64,000 nt of DNA from Acanthosepion esculentum (Eukaryota; Mollusca; Cephalopoda; Sepiida; Sepiidae), in assembly GCA_964036315.1 (NCBI GenBank), contig OZ038482.1:11765489-11829488 (forward strand). The letters are read 5' to 3'. Below, in pieces: positions 43,164 through 54,104 of the stretch. Position 1 is the first letter of the stretch. Every line of letters starts with the position of its first letter. The notes under the pieces are model-generated. The model saw only the letters and a program-made list of their open reading frames with translations, did no database searches and had not been told where the DNA came from. A program made the translations under genes and the position numbers.

Positions 43164-43306
43164 TTGGCAGCAACTTTTCTTTTAAACATGTAGTATTGAA
43201 TGTTAAAGACAACATAGTCTTACATATTTTCTTTTGAATTTTCTCATATTCTCTAATGAGACTTTTTATTTGAAAATGATTTCGAAATATGTATTTTCCA
43301 TACGAT

Positions 43307-43346
43307 GACCTAGCGCTTTCGAACATCATTGTTCATCTTCAGGGTC
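43307..43346 (-). ncRNA. Hammerhead-like motif, left arm of palindrome
   Basis: Minus strand mirror of the right-arm motif: stem I GACC/GGTC, core CTGAAGA, stem II GAAC/GTTC, GAA, palindromic AGCGCT, A. Confidence 0.65.
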
Positions 43347-43533
43347 AATATTTTTAGTCAAATTTTTTTTTTTTCAACAAACATTTGCCAATTATCTTGT
43401 AGCGTAATCATGTTGCTATTTTTTTTATTTTTTAACGTTTATTTAGTTTGTAAAAAAATAGCAACATGATTACGCTACAAGATAATTGGTAAATGTTTGT
43501 TTAAAAAAAAAAAAAATTTTGACTAAAAATATT

Positions 43534-43573
43534 GACCCTGAAGATGAACAATGATGTTCGAAAGCGCTAGGTC
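43534..43573 (+). ncRNA. Hammerhead-like motif, right arm of palindrome
   Basis: Stem I GACC (43534-43537) with GGTC (43570-43573). Core CTGAAGA 43538-43544, one extra T, stem II GAAC/GTTC with loop AATGAT, GAA 43560-43562, then AGCGCT (43563-43568), which is self-complementary and could serve as stem III only between two molecules or two copies, and A at the cleavage position. Confidence 0.65.
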
Positions 43574-43696
43574 ATCGTATGGACAATACATATTTCGAAA
43601 TCATTTTCAAATAAGAAGTCTCATTAGAGTATATGAGAAAATTCAAAAGAAAATATGCAAGACTATGTTGTCTTTAACATTCAATACTACATGTTT

Positions 43697-43720
43697 ATAT
43701 ATATATATATATATATATAT
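43697..43720. repeat. (TA)n microsatellite at the right end of the palindrome
   Basis: About 12 units directly after CATGTT. Confidence 0.95.
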
Positions 43721-45229
43721 TGTAGTTTGTGATATGATGCCGATGATAATAAAGTTGAACGGGTTGCGATGATAAAAATCATGATGATAACAATCTATGA
43801 GAAAGGCTTGTTTATGGCAGGAAAACAGGCAAAAGAATTTGTAAAAAAAACAAAAACAAGTCAAACTTAAAACCAGTCATAACGTCATCGGAGGTTTTGA
43901 TAAATCAGAGTTTCTGCCGATTAATGGCAGGACCAAAAGCTTTTCAAAAATCGGCAACAACTCACTTTGCCGTCTCAGCGTCTTGCAGACGGCCATTATC
44001 GTCGCATCAAATACACTTTCCAATACCCTGAAATAAAATCAAAGTGAACAAAAAAAAGCAGCAGTATCGATGGTTAGTGTGCTGCAGTCAGAATAAATTC
44101 GTAGCCTTCCTGAATTGATTATAGAAACAGCCGATATGATTGGCACACGCAAATAATAGCTCATCATCTTATCTCTAAAATGATAAATAATTGATTATGA
44201 CTACAATTGTTGCGGCAAATTTTTTTCTCCTTTTCCTTAAGAAATATCAGGGTTTTGTTTACTCATAGCTAAATACCGAGACGGGTTAATTAACTTAAGT
44301 TTTATCAATAAAATCCTTTATCCCCTATCGTATACATTTAAGGGGGCAAATGTCGTCTCCAATCATAGCTTTTTTAACAAAACTGCGTTTCAGCAGCAGC
44401 GTATGTAATCACTATGAGTTGCATTGCTATATCAGATAGCAATCTTAGTTACAATACTAAATAAAGGCGAGTTGATATTATCTATCATTACTACAGTCAT
44501 ATTTCGTGTACAGAGGCCATATCAGTAGAAAAGTTGCATAAAACTGTTATATTACAGTGTGTGTTATTCTTATCCTAATTTTTTTTTATTGATGTTTACC
44601 CGAGACAAGACCCAAAGGCCACTCAAAATAGAGCCTTACCGAAGGTGGTTTTGTGTGAGCGGTGAAAGTAAGGTGCACAGTTTAAGAGGATATGGGTGAA
44701 AGATTACGGTTACATTTGGAGGGGTTTAAAATTGTTGGGGTCATGAAAGCATCCCCCTAGGATTCTCACCCACAAAGCAACAGCTCTTGAGAAGAAGCTA
44801 CCCGAGTGGAACTTACTTCTTACTTGCGGAGTAAACGAGGTCGTTTCGTCTCAATATACACGGTGTGACAGGTCTTAGCTGGGAGGGCTAGAGTCGGAAG
44901 AACTAACGAATTTAGCTACTTTGAACATGTAACATGGGAATAGCGATAACTAGCAGTATAACCCGTCTTCGACCAGTTATTTCATTACTGGGATTTTTGC
45001 CGTTGAATTAAAGTAGTATAAGTTTAAAGTCAGCCCACCAAAAAAGCAATATTAGTAACAACAATTGGGTGCCATTTTTGCGTACTCAATCTTGCAAGAA
45101 AGAAACCGTCATAATAATAATATACGATAATTTTTATTTATAATATAATTTTTTTTATAATTCTAATAATCTTTTGCGGTAGATTTCAACTCTCTAAATT
45201 GATTGTACGCTGTTTGTTATAGACATTAA
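43721..45229. other. 1.5 kb without a recognised gene or element
   Basis: AT-rich overall. 44600-44960 is less AT-rich but has no long frame and no family I can name. Confidence 0.5.
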
Positions 45230-45480
45230 ATTTTGCCTTTGATTTTTGCGCAAACTGTAAAAAATCAGATTTTTCGATTTTTCATCTTCAAAGTTGTAAT
45301 GTTTTCCAGCCAATTTGAACGCAAAACCGGCACGGAAGAATTATCTATCAAACAAAAAAATCATCGAAATCGGATGGAAACTGTGGAAACACATAAACAA
45401 CATCCGATCACACACACATACATACTCACATACATACACACACACATTTTGAGAATTATAGATATAGATATAGGGAGAGG
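45230..45480 (+). mobile_element. Retroposon 3' end with CATA/CA tract
   Basis: AAATCATCGAAATCGGATGG, then a degenerate ACACACATACATACTCACA tract, then TATAGATATAGATATAGG. The ATCGAAATCGG plus CA plus TATAGATATAG order is the 3' end typical of RTE-like retroposons. It is similar in end structure to family F but distinct in body. Confidence 0.6.
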
Positions 45481-45689
45481 CTCGCAACATTTCGTCTGTG
45501 GGAAAGAGGCTGTATGTTGGAAAAGAATTCATCACCCACAAGGACGCGTAGACGCTTTTGGTCTCTATCGAGCCTGGAAAATGAAGACTGCGCTGCTTCT
45601 GCCCATATATGGCAGCAGTACTTCATTTCGGCCCCTTGTAAAGGTAGGTCATAGCAGGAGAATTCAGATACTTACTGGGGCAGTACGAC

Positions 45690-46160
45690 TATTCGTCCTG
45701 GGTATGACGATAAACTACATCCGCATCTTGGGTAAAACGATAAACTACATCCAACAGCAAGGACTCTGATCAGGAGGCTATGAGAAGCGTGGAGCCACCT
45801 TTTAATTGCTGGTATTCCCAGGTCCACCCTGACTCGGGGTGGTAGCACCTGTTAGGGTCCCAGCTATTGTCAAATAGTTACCCCCCAAACTGGGGTCATA
45901 ACACTATGAAAGTATAAAAATAGGTTTTAATACCAGCAATTCTTCTTTTCGGAAAAAAATTACCAGCAATAAATTTTTGGAGAAAAAATTATTGCCGGCA
46001 ATACATTATTACCAGCAATACATTGTGGAAAAAATATATTTCCAGCAATACATTTTTGAAAAAATATTACCAGCAATACATTTTTGGAAAAAAATATTAC
46101 CAGCAATAAAAAATCTTGTCGGCATTAAATAACCCATTGTAGTGTTGATATGCCGTAAAA
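45690..46160 (+). mobile_element. SINE family G, most complete copy (two 30-bp units, tandem body, tail hairpin)
   Basis: Head with two CGTCCTGGGTATGACGATAA-type units, GGACTCTGATCAGGAGGC, GGGGTGGTAGCACCTGTTAG and ACCCCCCAAACTGGGG. The body has about six TACCAGCAATACATTTTTG units at 45940-46110. The tail CGGCAT TAAATAAC...GTTGATATGCCG (46119-46156) closes with six base pairs and is followed by TAAAAC. It defines the family for the window. Confidence 0.8.
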
Positions 46161-46179
46161 CAATACAAACCAAAGTACG

Positions 46180-46325
46180 ACTATTTTCCCAATATCTTTA
46201 GCGATGGATTGTATATAAGAGTTCCAACTGAAGTCTGGGGTGAGCTTCAATCCCAATAGGCGTTCAAGGCAAGGGACGTCCTTGAGAGAACACCAGTTCA
46301 TTGCGACCATGATGGAAAGTTACTT
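46180..46325 (-). pseudogene. LINE ORF2 fragment (palm/thumb region)
   Basis: Minus-strand RLLGLKLTPDFSWNSYIQSI followed by AKDIGKIV matches the LINE pattern LG..L.PDL.W..YI..IAK...K, which lies downstream of the YADD motif in LINEs carrying the family H type of C-terminus. Only about 45 residues are recognisable. Confidence 0.7.
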
Positions 46326-46544
46326 GTTTGTTTTTATGAGGTATTGAATGCAACCAGCCAATTCTTCCCCAGTTGAGCTGTTAGAGCTAGTTCGGAGAAG
46401 AGATCAGTTGTCAGGCTTTAGTCTTCTAGAATTTTGGAGGTGCACCCATATACCATATATACATATATTTTCTACGTGGATATTCACAAGAAAGGGGTAC
46501 TTTAATATAAAGCAAGAAAAGGGTTGAACAATATTAAATACGAA

Positions 46545-46780
46545 AACTACACAACACTATCAAATTGTGTTTGACGATGAAAAACAACTTTAAGAACCCA
46601 TCCATTAGCTGGGAGATAATCGTGAAAGCTAAACCATACTATGGAAAGAGAGACAGATGTAAGTTGTGTTTGTTGGAGAATCTTATTATATTAAAACATT
46701 TAAATAAGCCTAACTCGCTGAACTCGAGAAGTGAGTTCATACCTACATGCAGTCATAAAACCAACCATCTCGTGATGTGT
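46545..46780 (+). pseudogene. Penelope-like GIY-YIG endonuclease C-terminal fragment
   Basis: Residues SISWEIIVKAKPYYGKRDRC followed by KLCLLENLIILKH and SLNSRSEFIPTCSHK match the end of PLE endonuclease domains (pattern ISW.I......Y.....C.LCL.EK..IL.......LN.RSE....CRH). The two cysteines and CxH that form the zinc-binding-like cluster are present. The GIY-YIG core itself lies upstream and is not recognisable. Frame-shifted residues at 46545-46575 (TTLSNCV) probably belong to it. Confidence 0.8.
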
Positions 46781-47125
46781 ATGTTGTTTAATGCCTCACT
46801 GATTCTGTGAGTAATGACAGGATATCAGCAGAAGACCGCTTAATATAAATTCTTGACACAAACAGCCAGTATTATCAATTTGTTGTTAATGTAAAGTTAA
46901 ATGCTGCAGAAGGTGGCAATTAAATTGGATATCAACTCACTTTCTATTTATAAAACGTATACTATAATTATTTGCAATTAAAAAGTTCTATTTTGTAATT
47001 AAAAAGCCCTCCTACATTTAAAATAAAATTATCTTTAATTGTATTCCTACTAATCCATAATCAGCAGAAATCTAGATAAAATGTTGACTATGTAGCAAAA
47101 TGTGATTTTTTTTTTTTTTTTTTTT
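46781..47125. other. No gene seen; poly(T) run at 47107-47126
   Basis: AT-rich. The T run abuts the LTR element. Confidence 0.6.
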
Positions 47126-47322
47126 TGTGCTGTAGGGTCTGGCAAAACACAACACTTAACTCGAGTCAGTCGTGATAGTAGTATTCAATACTTAGCTAGA
47201 CAAGGCACTGCAATAGTATTATATTTTTTTGGTCTTTTCTAGACAATTACCCAGGACTACTTATCATGAATGGATCAGTCCATTCATGATAATAAGGAGG
47301 GTAGCTGGCTCTTACCACAACA
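47126..47322 (-). repeat. 3' LTR of the Gypsy-type element
   Basis: Read on the minus strand it starts TGTTGTGGTAAGAGCC and ends GCCAGACCCTACAGCACA (TG...CA). It includes the small palindrome TATCATGAATGGA/TCCATTCATGATA and TTGTCTAGAAAAG, also present in the 5' LTR. Confidence 0.8.
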
Positions 47323-47354
47323 TATCCCCTTTTGAGACTTACTTCTTATGGAAG

Positions 47355-47636
47355 TTATGCTTTTCTTCTTTTGGGGTTAAGATCCAACATTTCTATAGGC
47401 TGTTTCTTCCTTTTACTGGAGCGTGTGGTTTCCGAAGCTATCTGAAGCATGGGTAGATAGAAAACGTCAACAGGGCCCCCTTTCTCGTATGCTCTGTTCG
47501 TCTGAGTAGCTTTTCTTCTTTGATTTGGGTGTCTTTTAAGCACCCATGTAAAACCTTTTATCTTGTACAATAACTTTCTGATATGTCTTTCGACTAACCC
47601 ATCTTCCCAGCATTCCTTAACATTTTGTAAGTTCAA
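47355..47636 (-). pseudogene. pol C-terminal remnant (integrase end)
   Basis: The frame includes GFTWVLKRHPNQRRK, resembling the basic segment near the end of Gypsy integrases (G....RHxNQIR). The remainder is rich in charged residues and not diagnostic. Position just before the polypurine tract and 3' LTR supports the assignment. Confidence 0.55.
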
Positions 47637-48077
47637 AAGAATACGTTTTAAGTATTTTCCGCGTCCCTATTTTCGGTCAACCCTTGTGCGAAGATCATAT
47701 ACTTAAACATGTTGGATATTAGTTTGCTTAACTTAAACATTTCATATAACCTGTTTACGATACTAGCATAAGTGCTTTAATCTTCAGCTTCATTTTTTAC
47801 AAGATCTTAGCATTGCCAGCGTGTACTGAACAATGAACTTCGTTCACTGAAAATTTTACTGAACACCATAATAGTTTCTTTCAATGACAATTCACTCGAT
47901 TTTTTCGGCATGATATAATTCACGTATTTTTCCTGTTCCGTGGGACCCTAACTTTCTTAGTATCATGCTCATTTTTTTTCTTATCCGGTCAGTTTATACA
48001 GTCTTTTTTAAAGACTTCCTCACAGCGTACGTCGTGTGTTGCCAATGTATACGTTTCTATTATTGTTATATCAATAT

Positions 48078-48308
48078 TTAAATTCGCCAATTCTGCAACA
48101 TCGTGTAAGAAAAAAAAAGTAGACATGCTTTCATTACTTTTGCTCTCCATAAAAAGTTCTCGTATTTTTGCTGTTGTTCTTGTCTCAATGTTTTCTGGAA
48201 TTGTTGTTGCTGTTCTTGTTGTTGCTTTCTTAATTCCAACATTACTGCTTTCAAGTCCTCCATTTTTAATTGTTTGACTTGAAAAATTTTTTCCAATTTA
48301 TATTTCAA
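48078..48308 (-). pseudogene. gag N-terminal remnant
   Basis: MEDLKAVMLELRKQQQEQQQ and FQKTLRQEQQQKYENF form a glutamine-rich coiled-coil start typical of gag proteins of invertebrate Gypsy elements. The frame then becomes unrelated (the deletion junction is near codon 45-50). It starts about 110 nt after the 5' LTR. Confidence 0.6.
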
Positions 48309-48417
48309 ACGTTTTAATGTTCCGTTGTTTCCGACGTGAATTTTTTAAGACTTACTGATTACACATGTCGAAAACAACTGAATCTTTGTCCACCACTATT
48401 ATAATAAATAGTGAATC

Positions 48418-48435
48418 ATCCTCGTCGCCAACTCT
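48418..48435 (-). promoter_or_regulatory. Primer-binding-like site
   Basis: AGAGTTGGCGACGAGGAT directly follows the 5' LTR end CACA on the minus strand. TTGGCGACGAGG is a common sequence at this place in Gypsy elements. The tRNA partner was not identified. Confidence 0.55.
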
Positions 48436-48605
48436 TGTGATGTGGGGTCTGGCAAGACTCAACACTTAACTGGACAGAGTCAGTCGTCATAGTAGTATTC
48501 AATAATCAGCTAAACAAGTTACTGCAATAGCATTATCTTTTTTTCCCTTCTAGACAATTATCCAGGATTATTTATCATGAATGGAATAATCCATTCATGA
48601 TAGTA
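48436..48605 (-). repeat. 5' LTR of the Gypsy-type element
   Basis: About 80-85% similar by eye to 47126-47290. The outermost about 25 bases corresponding to TGTTGTGGTAAGAG are missing. Confidence 0.75.
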
Positions 48606-48639
48606 GATAATAATACCCTTGAAATATTAATGTTTATTT

Positions 48640-48962
48640 TGTAAAAAAAGTAGTTATTTATACTTAAAAAGTATTTATTTATATTAAAAACGTATTTATT
48701 TATACTAATAGTATTTATTTATAATAAAAAGTATTTATTTACGCTAAAAAGTATTTATACTAAGAAAGTACTTATTTGTACTAGAAAGTATTTATACTAA
48801 AAAGTATTTATGCTAAAATGTATTTATTTATACCAAAAAGTACTTATACTTAAAAAGTATTTATACCGAAAAGTATTCATTTATACTAATTTATACTAAA
48901 AGTATTTATACTAAAATCAAAGTATTTATTTATACTAAAAAAGTATTTATTTATGCTAAAAC
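48640..48962. repeat. AAAAAGTATTTATTTATACT degenerate minisatellite
   Basis: About 16-20 units of variable length (AAAGTATTTATAC and AAAGTATTTATTTATAC forms) without a fixed period. Confidence 0.9.
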
Positions 48963-49091
48963 ATGTTTAAATAAGGGTAACATTGTGCCTAAAAAACTTA
49001 TATATAAGTGCGAGGTAAAAGAACAGAGGAACAAAAAGTTTATGCATTCTGCAATTTTTTCTTTTCTATTTGCTTTTCCCAGTAAATATAA

Positions 49092-49470
49092 ATTTACAGC
49101 CATATCACGTTGAAACACCGGTTCGCGTATGACCACCGAAGTTAAGCAACGTCGAGCCTGGTCAGTACCTAGATGGATGACCGCTTGGGAATACCAGGTG
49201 CTGGAAAGCTTAGGTGTATGGGTAGTGTAACGCATAACGGCTCGGAATTGTTAATCGCCGAGCCGACTTCCAATTCAAGCTGGGCTCCTTATATTCACTT
49301 AAACGCAAATATCGTTGGGAAATCTAGGAATCCACCTCTTCTCTCCCCAGCTATTGGTTAATTAGTAAGACTTGTATTAATAAATCATTATTATCTCCAA
49401 AAACATCTTGCAATCTAAAAATATTTTCTGGCTTTAAATAACCTGCAAAAGGTTGATAAGCCGTAAAAAA
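49092..49470 (+). mobile_element. 5S rRNA/tRNA composite SINE, copy 2
   Basis: The 5S part (49092-49213) is closer to a real 5S than copy 1: CCATATCACGTTGAAACACC, CCACCGAAGTTAAGCAACG, GGATGACCGCTTGGGAATAC. The tRNA-like part (49214-49290) has GGGTAGTGTAACGCATAACG and GACTTCCAATTCAAG. The body ends in AATCTAAAAATATTTTCTGG and the hairpin GGCTT...AAGCC with inner AACC/GGTT (49429-49463), then a run of A. The A run fits retroposition. Confidence 0.88.
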
Positions 49471-50379
49471 AATCAATTTCTTTTTTTTCTTTTTCATTGC
49501 TCTTCGATAAAATATATCTGTTTTAATGGCCATGATAATATTTTGTACCTATAAGAAAATATTCAAATGTTTATTCATTATTGTTCCATTATTTTGTGCA
49601 ATAATTAATGCTTCTGTTATTCTTTTCTCTCACAAAGTTGATATGATTTACTTTTCCCAAACAAATATGCACAAACCAGATCATTGTTATCGGGGTGAGC
49701 GCGAACGCAGACTCCACACTTATTAAATTGGGAACTGAATTGAAAGCTGCTTATTCTTCAAGCGCATTTTAATGGCAATTCCCTAAGATGTTGCGTTTTA
49801 TCGCTTTTGATTTCTTACGATAACCGACATAGCCACAAAGAGAAATCCGATGATATTATGATAACTAATCGGATTATAAGATTAAACGATAGACAATTGA
49901 ATTATTATTTGTTTAATAGGATCATTCAGACGAAATATAAATCACAGAGAATCGGTAAGCAATTTTGAAGTATTTATCTTTCTTTTCTTTTTCTTTTTTT
50001 CATAATTTGTTTAAAGTACATCCCAGATTAGTTTTTTTAATTATCATTTTCTTTCAAGGATTCTGATTATTGACTTCTTCCATTTTGATTCATTTGTTGT
50101 TATCACAAAATTTCGGTTAACCTCTGATCTTTTTACGTACAGAATGTGTCGCCTTTTTATCGAATAGTATAGGAAGAGATCAATCGTCTGAACAACTCTT
50201 GGAGTAAAAACTACTCGTTTCCAAATTGTAGAATTATCGCTGTCAATGTGTTTTACTGTTCAGTGGTAATTTTGTGACATCTGTTCCTGATCATAGACAA
50301 TAATCCGCTAAATCCTTTCCTAAATCATTGGTTTATCAGCTGATTTGGAATTTGCCTGGTCGGTCGAGTTTCCCATTTC

Positions 50380-50381
<2 letters not shown>
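49471..50381. other. No gene seen
   Basis: AT-rich unassigned DNA. Confidence 0.5.
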
Positions 50382-50417
<36 letters not shown>

Positions 50418-50838
50418 ATACACACACACTATCTCTCTGTATCTCTCTCTTCTTTCCCTCTCTTCTCTTTTGCTCTTTCAATCTCGCACTCTCTCTTCTC
50501 TGCCTCTCTCTCTCTCACACACACACACTATCTCTCTGTATCTCTCTCTTCTTTGCCTCTCTCCCTCTCTTCTCTCTCTTTTTCTCTTTCAATCTCTCAC
50601 TCTCTCATCTCTGCCCCTCTCTCACACACACACACACACAAACACATACACGCACACACTCTATCTCTCTCTTCTTTGCCTCTCTCCTTCTCTTCACTCT
50701 CTTTCTCTTTTGCTCTTTCAATCTCTCACTCTCTTTTCTCTGTCTCTCTCTCACACACACACACACACACTATCTCTCTGTATCTCTCTCTTCTTTGCTT
50801 CTCTCCCTCTCTTCTCTCTCTCTCTTTTGCTCTTTCAA

Positions 50839-50880
<42 letters not shown>
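50382..50880. repeat. Polypyrimidine minisatellite with CA inserts, unit about 105-125 bp
   Basis: Four units, each CACACACACTATCTCTCTGT, then a TCTCTTCTTTGCC tract, then TTTTGCTCTTTCAATCTC and CACTCTCTTCTCTGCC. It begins and ends in (CT)n. Serine/leucine-rich frames on the + strand in all three phases are translations of the repeat. Confidence 0.92.
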
Positions 50881-51059
50881 ACTTAAGCCCAAGCCCTCCT
50901 CTTTTAAGCATTCTAATTTATTTGGTTCAGCTTCTCTTACTTGGTCTGTGAAGTATCACGTGGTGTATTATGACAACCTAAATAAGGTGTCTCGGTTGTA
51001 ATTCACACTGCTTAGTTTGGCACAAGGCTACATATATGGGGCACCCAATAAGGAACAAA

Positions 51060-52790
51060 CTTACTATTCATGACCCAACAGACTATCCCGCAAAAATTAC
51101 TCCACCTGAAGCATCCGAATTAAATGTTGTAGTTGCCCGTTGTTTGCTTTTCAGTTTAATTCAATCTATTGATCATCTGTGCCATTAAACTCTATCATGA
51201 TCTCAGGCGGTTTTCTTTTGTTAGCCTCGAGAATTTATATAACATTTCAAACTTTATCAGGAATAAGACAAGGACGAAATGAGATCCCCAATCTATTTAA
51301 TATTTTCCTAGACTATTCCATGTGCATATGCAAAAACAGATGGTACGAGTTGGGCACTGTTCATTTAAGCGTTCCACACGACATCCCAAACCAATCAACT
51401 AATAGAAAACAGTGACCATGCTTCCCCAACCCCCCGCGGTCAGTCTACTGATTACCAGGGTGGGGGACTCTGCCGATGACATAGGTGTTCATAGACAGGA
51501 TAAGAATGATGCTGAACAAAGAATCAACATTCTGTATCAACTGTTCCAAGAAATAGGACTCAACATAAACCTTTCCAAAACAGAAACTATGATCTGGAAT
51601 TGGAATGAGGCGATGGCACTGACCCTGAATCCATCATCAAAATACAGGATGTGAAATTAGTAAATAGTAAATACTTCAGCTACTTTGGGGTATGGATCAG
51701 TCATAACAAATTTAATACAAGAAATAAGGAAATTGAACATAGAATAAGCTGCGCTAGAGATAGTTTTTACCCTACACTGTTTTGCTACAAAACTAAAACA
51801 TTAAATTGAAAACTCGAGTGAGTCATTGTTGTAAGCTAGGGAAGGTTAATGAATAGAATAATCACAAAAAGGTTGGTAATGAACGATAATACTTAGAACA
51901 AGAACAACACACTTAAGATTCGTCAGCGGCGCGTAGTAGTATTCAGCTGCTAGAAGTGAGTCAAGTGAATTCCATAATGAATCTCCAACTGCATGATATT
52001 TACCAACCTATCCACGCGGTCAGATATGACACAAGGCCGAATTCAGTATGAGGTATCCGAACGAGTAGGCTCGACCAAAAATTCCCCGTAGATCCTGTAT
52101 AAAACGGGGTCGGGTAGCTGTTTCTCACGATGAGACTCTGCCCTTTGACATAGCCTCGTCTGGGTATCCTCTCTGTCCGAAGGCAGAGAGTTTGACCAGC
52201 ACAGCTGGAGATGAATCTCCAACTACAGACCAACATACAGTATTTACTACTGTATCTATGTGAATGAGGACATACCCATTATCGTCCGTCGGTATGCTAC
52301 AACAGTCATGTTCTTAAATAGCTTCGTCAGATCGAAGCTTTTATATAGATATCATACATGGTGACAAACTAATTCAAAAATATCTAAACTGTCAGCTGTA
52401 TGCAATCACTTTCTCAGATTTATGATTAAAAATGGTATGGAGAAAATGAAACCTGTAGATCTTAGTGAGGACAAGCTTCTTCGAACCTGATGGACTGGCG
52501 CTACACAATCACAAACAAAATATTGTACCAAATAACAGAAACTATATCACTTCAGAACTTTCAACAACAGCAACAAGTAAAATTCATAGCACCAATAAGA
52601 CGAAGAAAAATAATGTTATAATCACGATGTTGACGTTTCACAATACTTCAAAGAAAAGGTTCGCAAGGAATCAGCCATCAACAATGGAAAGAGCTATAAC
52701 AGCTACTGGGTTTGAGAAACTTATTGACCTGAAAATTTGTTTTAATAGAAAGATTTTTAAAATTTCGGTCAGTGAAGGCCGAATATGAAG
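51060..52790 (+). pseudogene. LINE reverse transcriptase, decayed, interrupted by about 500 bp
   Basis: Reverse-transcriptase pieces in order: SGIRQGRNEIPNLFNIFLDY (51250-51320; usual G.RQG...SP.LFN), DSADDIGVHRQDKNDAEQRI (51470-51530; catalytic YADD now SADD), EIGLNINLSKTETMIWNWNE, SKYFSYFGVWISHNKFNT (thumb) to about 51810. After unrelated DNA the line resumes with DWRYTITNKILYQITETISL, QNFQQQQQVKFIAPIRRRK and [19 protein letters not shown] (52485-52760). At least five frame changes. The two catalytic aspartates of the ADD motif remain, but the enzyme is not intact. Confidence 0.85.
51825..52325. other. Insertion-like segment within the LINE
   Basis: Less AT-rich than its surroundings, with GATGAATCTCCAACT[GA]CA occurring twice (about 51978 and 52209). 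It interrupts the LINE alignment. No inverted ends or target duplication could be established, so its type is unknown. Confidence 0.5.
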
Positions 52791-52869
52791 CGAATATTAC
52801 CATTACCATAAGGCGTAGATATAGATGAAAGAAGACGTCTTTAAAGTATATGACACACACGCGCGCACC

Positions 52870-52870
<1 letters not shown>

Positions 52871-52931
<61 letters not shown>

Positions 52932-52943
52932 TGAACAGAATGG

Positions 52944-52999
<56 letters not shown>

Positions 53000-53011
53000 T
53001 GAACAGAATGG

Positions 53012-53083
<72 letters not shown>

Positions 53084-53095
53084 TGAACAGCATGG

Positions 53096-53151
<56 letters not shown>

Positions 53152-53163
53152 TGAACAGCCTGG

Positions 53164-53227
<64 letters not shown>

Positions 53228-53238
53228 TGAACAGCCTG

Positions 53239-53304
<66 letters not shown>

Positions 53305-53314
53305 GGAACAGACT

Positions 53315-53401
<87 letters not shown>

Positions 53402-53411
53402 GGAACAGACT

Positions 53412-53462
<51 letters not shown>

Positions 53463-53472
53463 GGAACGGACT

Positions 53473-53550
<78 letters not shown>
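52871..53550. repeat. Interrupted (GATA)n super-array
   Basis: Eight to nine GATA blocks of about 12-17 units, punctuated by ATGAACAGAATGG (twice), ATGAACAGCATGG, ATGAACAGCCTGG, ATGAACAGCCTGA, AGGAACAGACTTA (twice) and AGGAACGGACTTA. The order of punctuation forms shows local duplication of block plus punctuation. Confidence 0.97.
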
Positions 53551-54104
53551 TTGCAGATTTATTGTCTAAATAAAACAATTTTCAATTGTATATTCTGGTC
53601 TAGTTTGTTGCGTTCACTTTCGTTCAAATTCTTTTTGGCAAAGACATGATTCCATCTCTTCTCACACTCCCTATATATAGATTAAATAGCAGTGACTTGT
53701 TTCTCTAGCCTTGAGTGGCAACCAGCCTAAAACTCTGAATTTCAAACCGTGGAGAAGGCAACAGGAAACCACTTCATTATATTTCCCAAGAATGCATGCT
53801 AATTCAGAGATAATAAAGAAAATGAATCCGTGGAGAGTCATGATCGCCTACGTCCTGAAGGGACATGCCATTTAAAAAGTCCAATGTCTTCTTTTCGAAA
53901 ATAATTGCCATGACTGGGGGTTGTATTCAGGATAATAATTATTTTGATGCTTTCTTTCTTGACACTCCTGTGTTTAAGTAAAATTCAAAACAAACACGCC
54001 ACCGACACCGCCGCACTTACGTGCAGAGAATAAATTTCGAAATGCCCAGAAGGTTAGAAAACAGGACAGACATCTGAATAAGCAGACGAATTGAGTAATA
54101 CCGA
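53551..54104. other. No gene; segment duplicated at 56111-56300
   Basis: TCTCTTCTCAC, GAGTGGCAACC and TCTGAATTT occur in the same order at 53655-53745 and 56150-56245, in both cases immediately right of a GATA array. Confidence 0.6.

Larger units (their letters stand above)
43184..43696. repeat. Family C palindrome copy 2: about 243-bp arms with divergent hammerheads
   Basis: The left arm runs from 43184 (AAACATGTAGTATTGAATG) to about 43426. The right arm runs from about 43452 to 43696. The spacer is about 25 nt. Differences between arms are few single bases (for example TTTTCCAT versus ATGGACAA) and T/A run lengths. Each arm has a complete hammerhead-like motif pointing outward. The part proximal to the spacer (TAGCAACATGATTACGCTAC) is missing from the copy at 22303-22610, which therefore looks like a shortened form. 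Confidence 0.92.
47126..48605 (-). mobile_element. Internally deleted Gypsy-type LTR retrotransposon
   Basis: Minus-strand order: 5' LTR 48605-48436, primer-binding-like site, gag-like frame, deletion, C-terminal pol-like frame, purine tract AAAAGGGGA (47333-47325), 3' LTR 47322-47126. Only about 1.1 kb lies between the LTRs, whereas a full Gypsy element has 4 kb or more. Protease, reverse transcriptase, RNase H and most of integrase are gone. It could only have moved with help. Confidence 0.75.

Noticed and set aside
50328..51001. Serine/leucine-rich frames of more than 200 codons
   Set aside because: Composition artefact of the CT/CA minisatellite; all three forward frames are open at once.
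52318..52336. AGCTTCGTCAGATCGAAGCT as part of a hammerhead
   Set aside because: Only a short inverted repeat (AGCTTCG/CGAAGCT). CTGA-GA core and GAA elements are not placed correctly.
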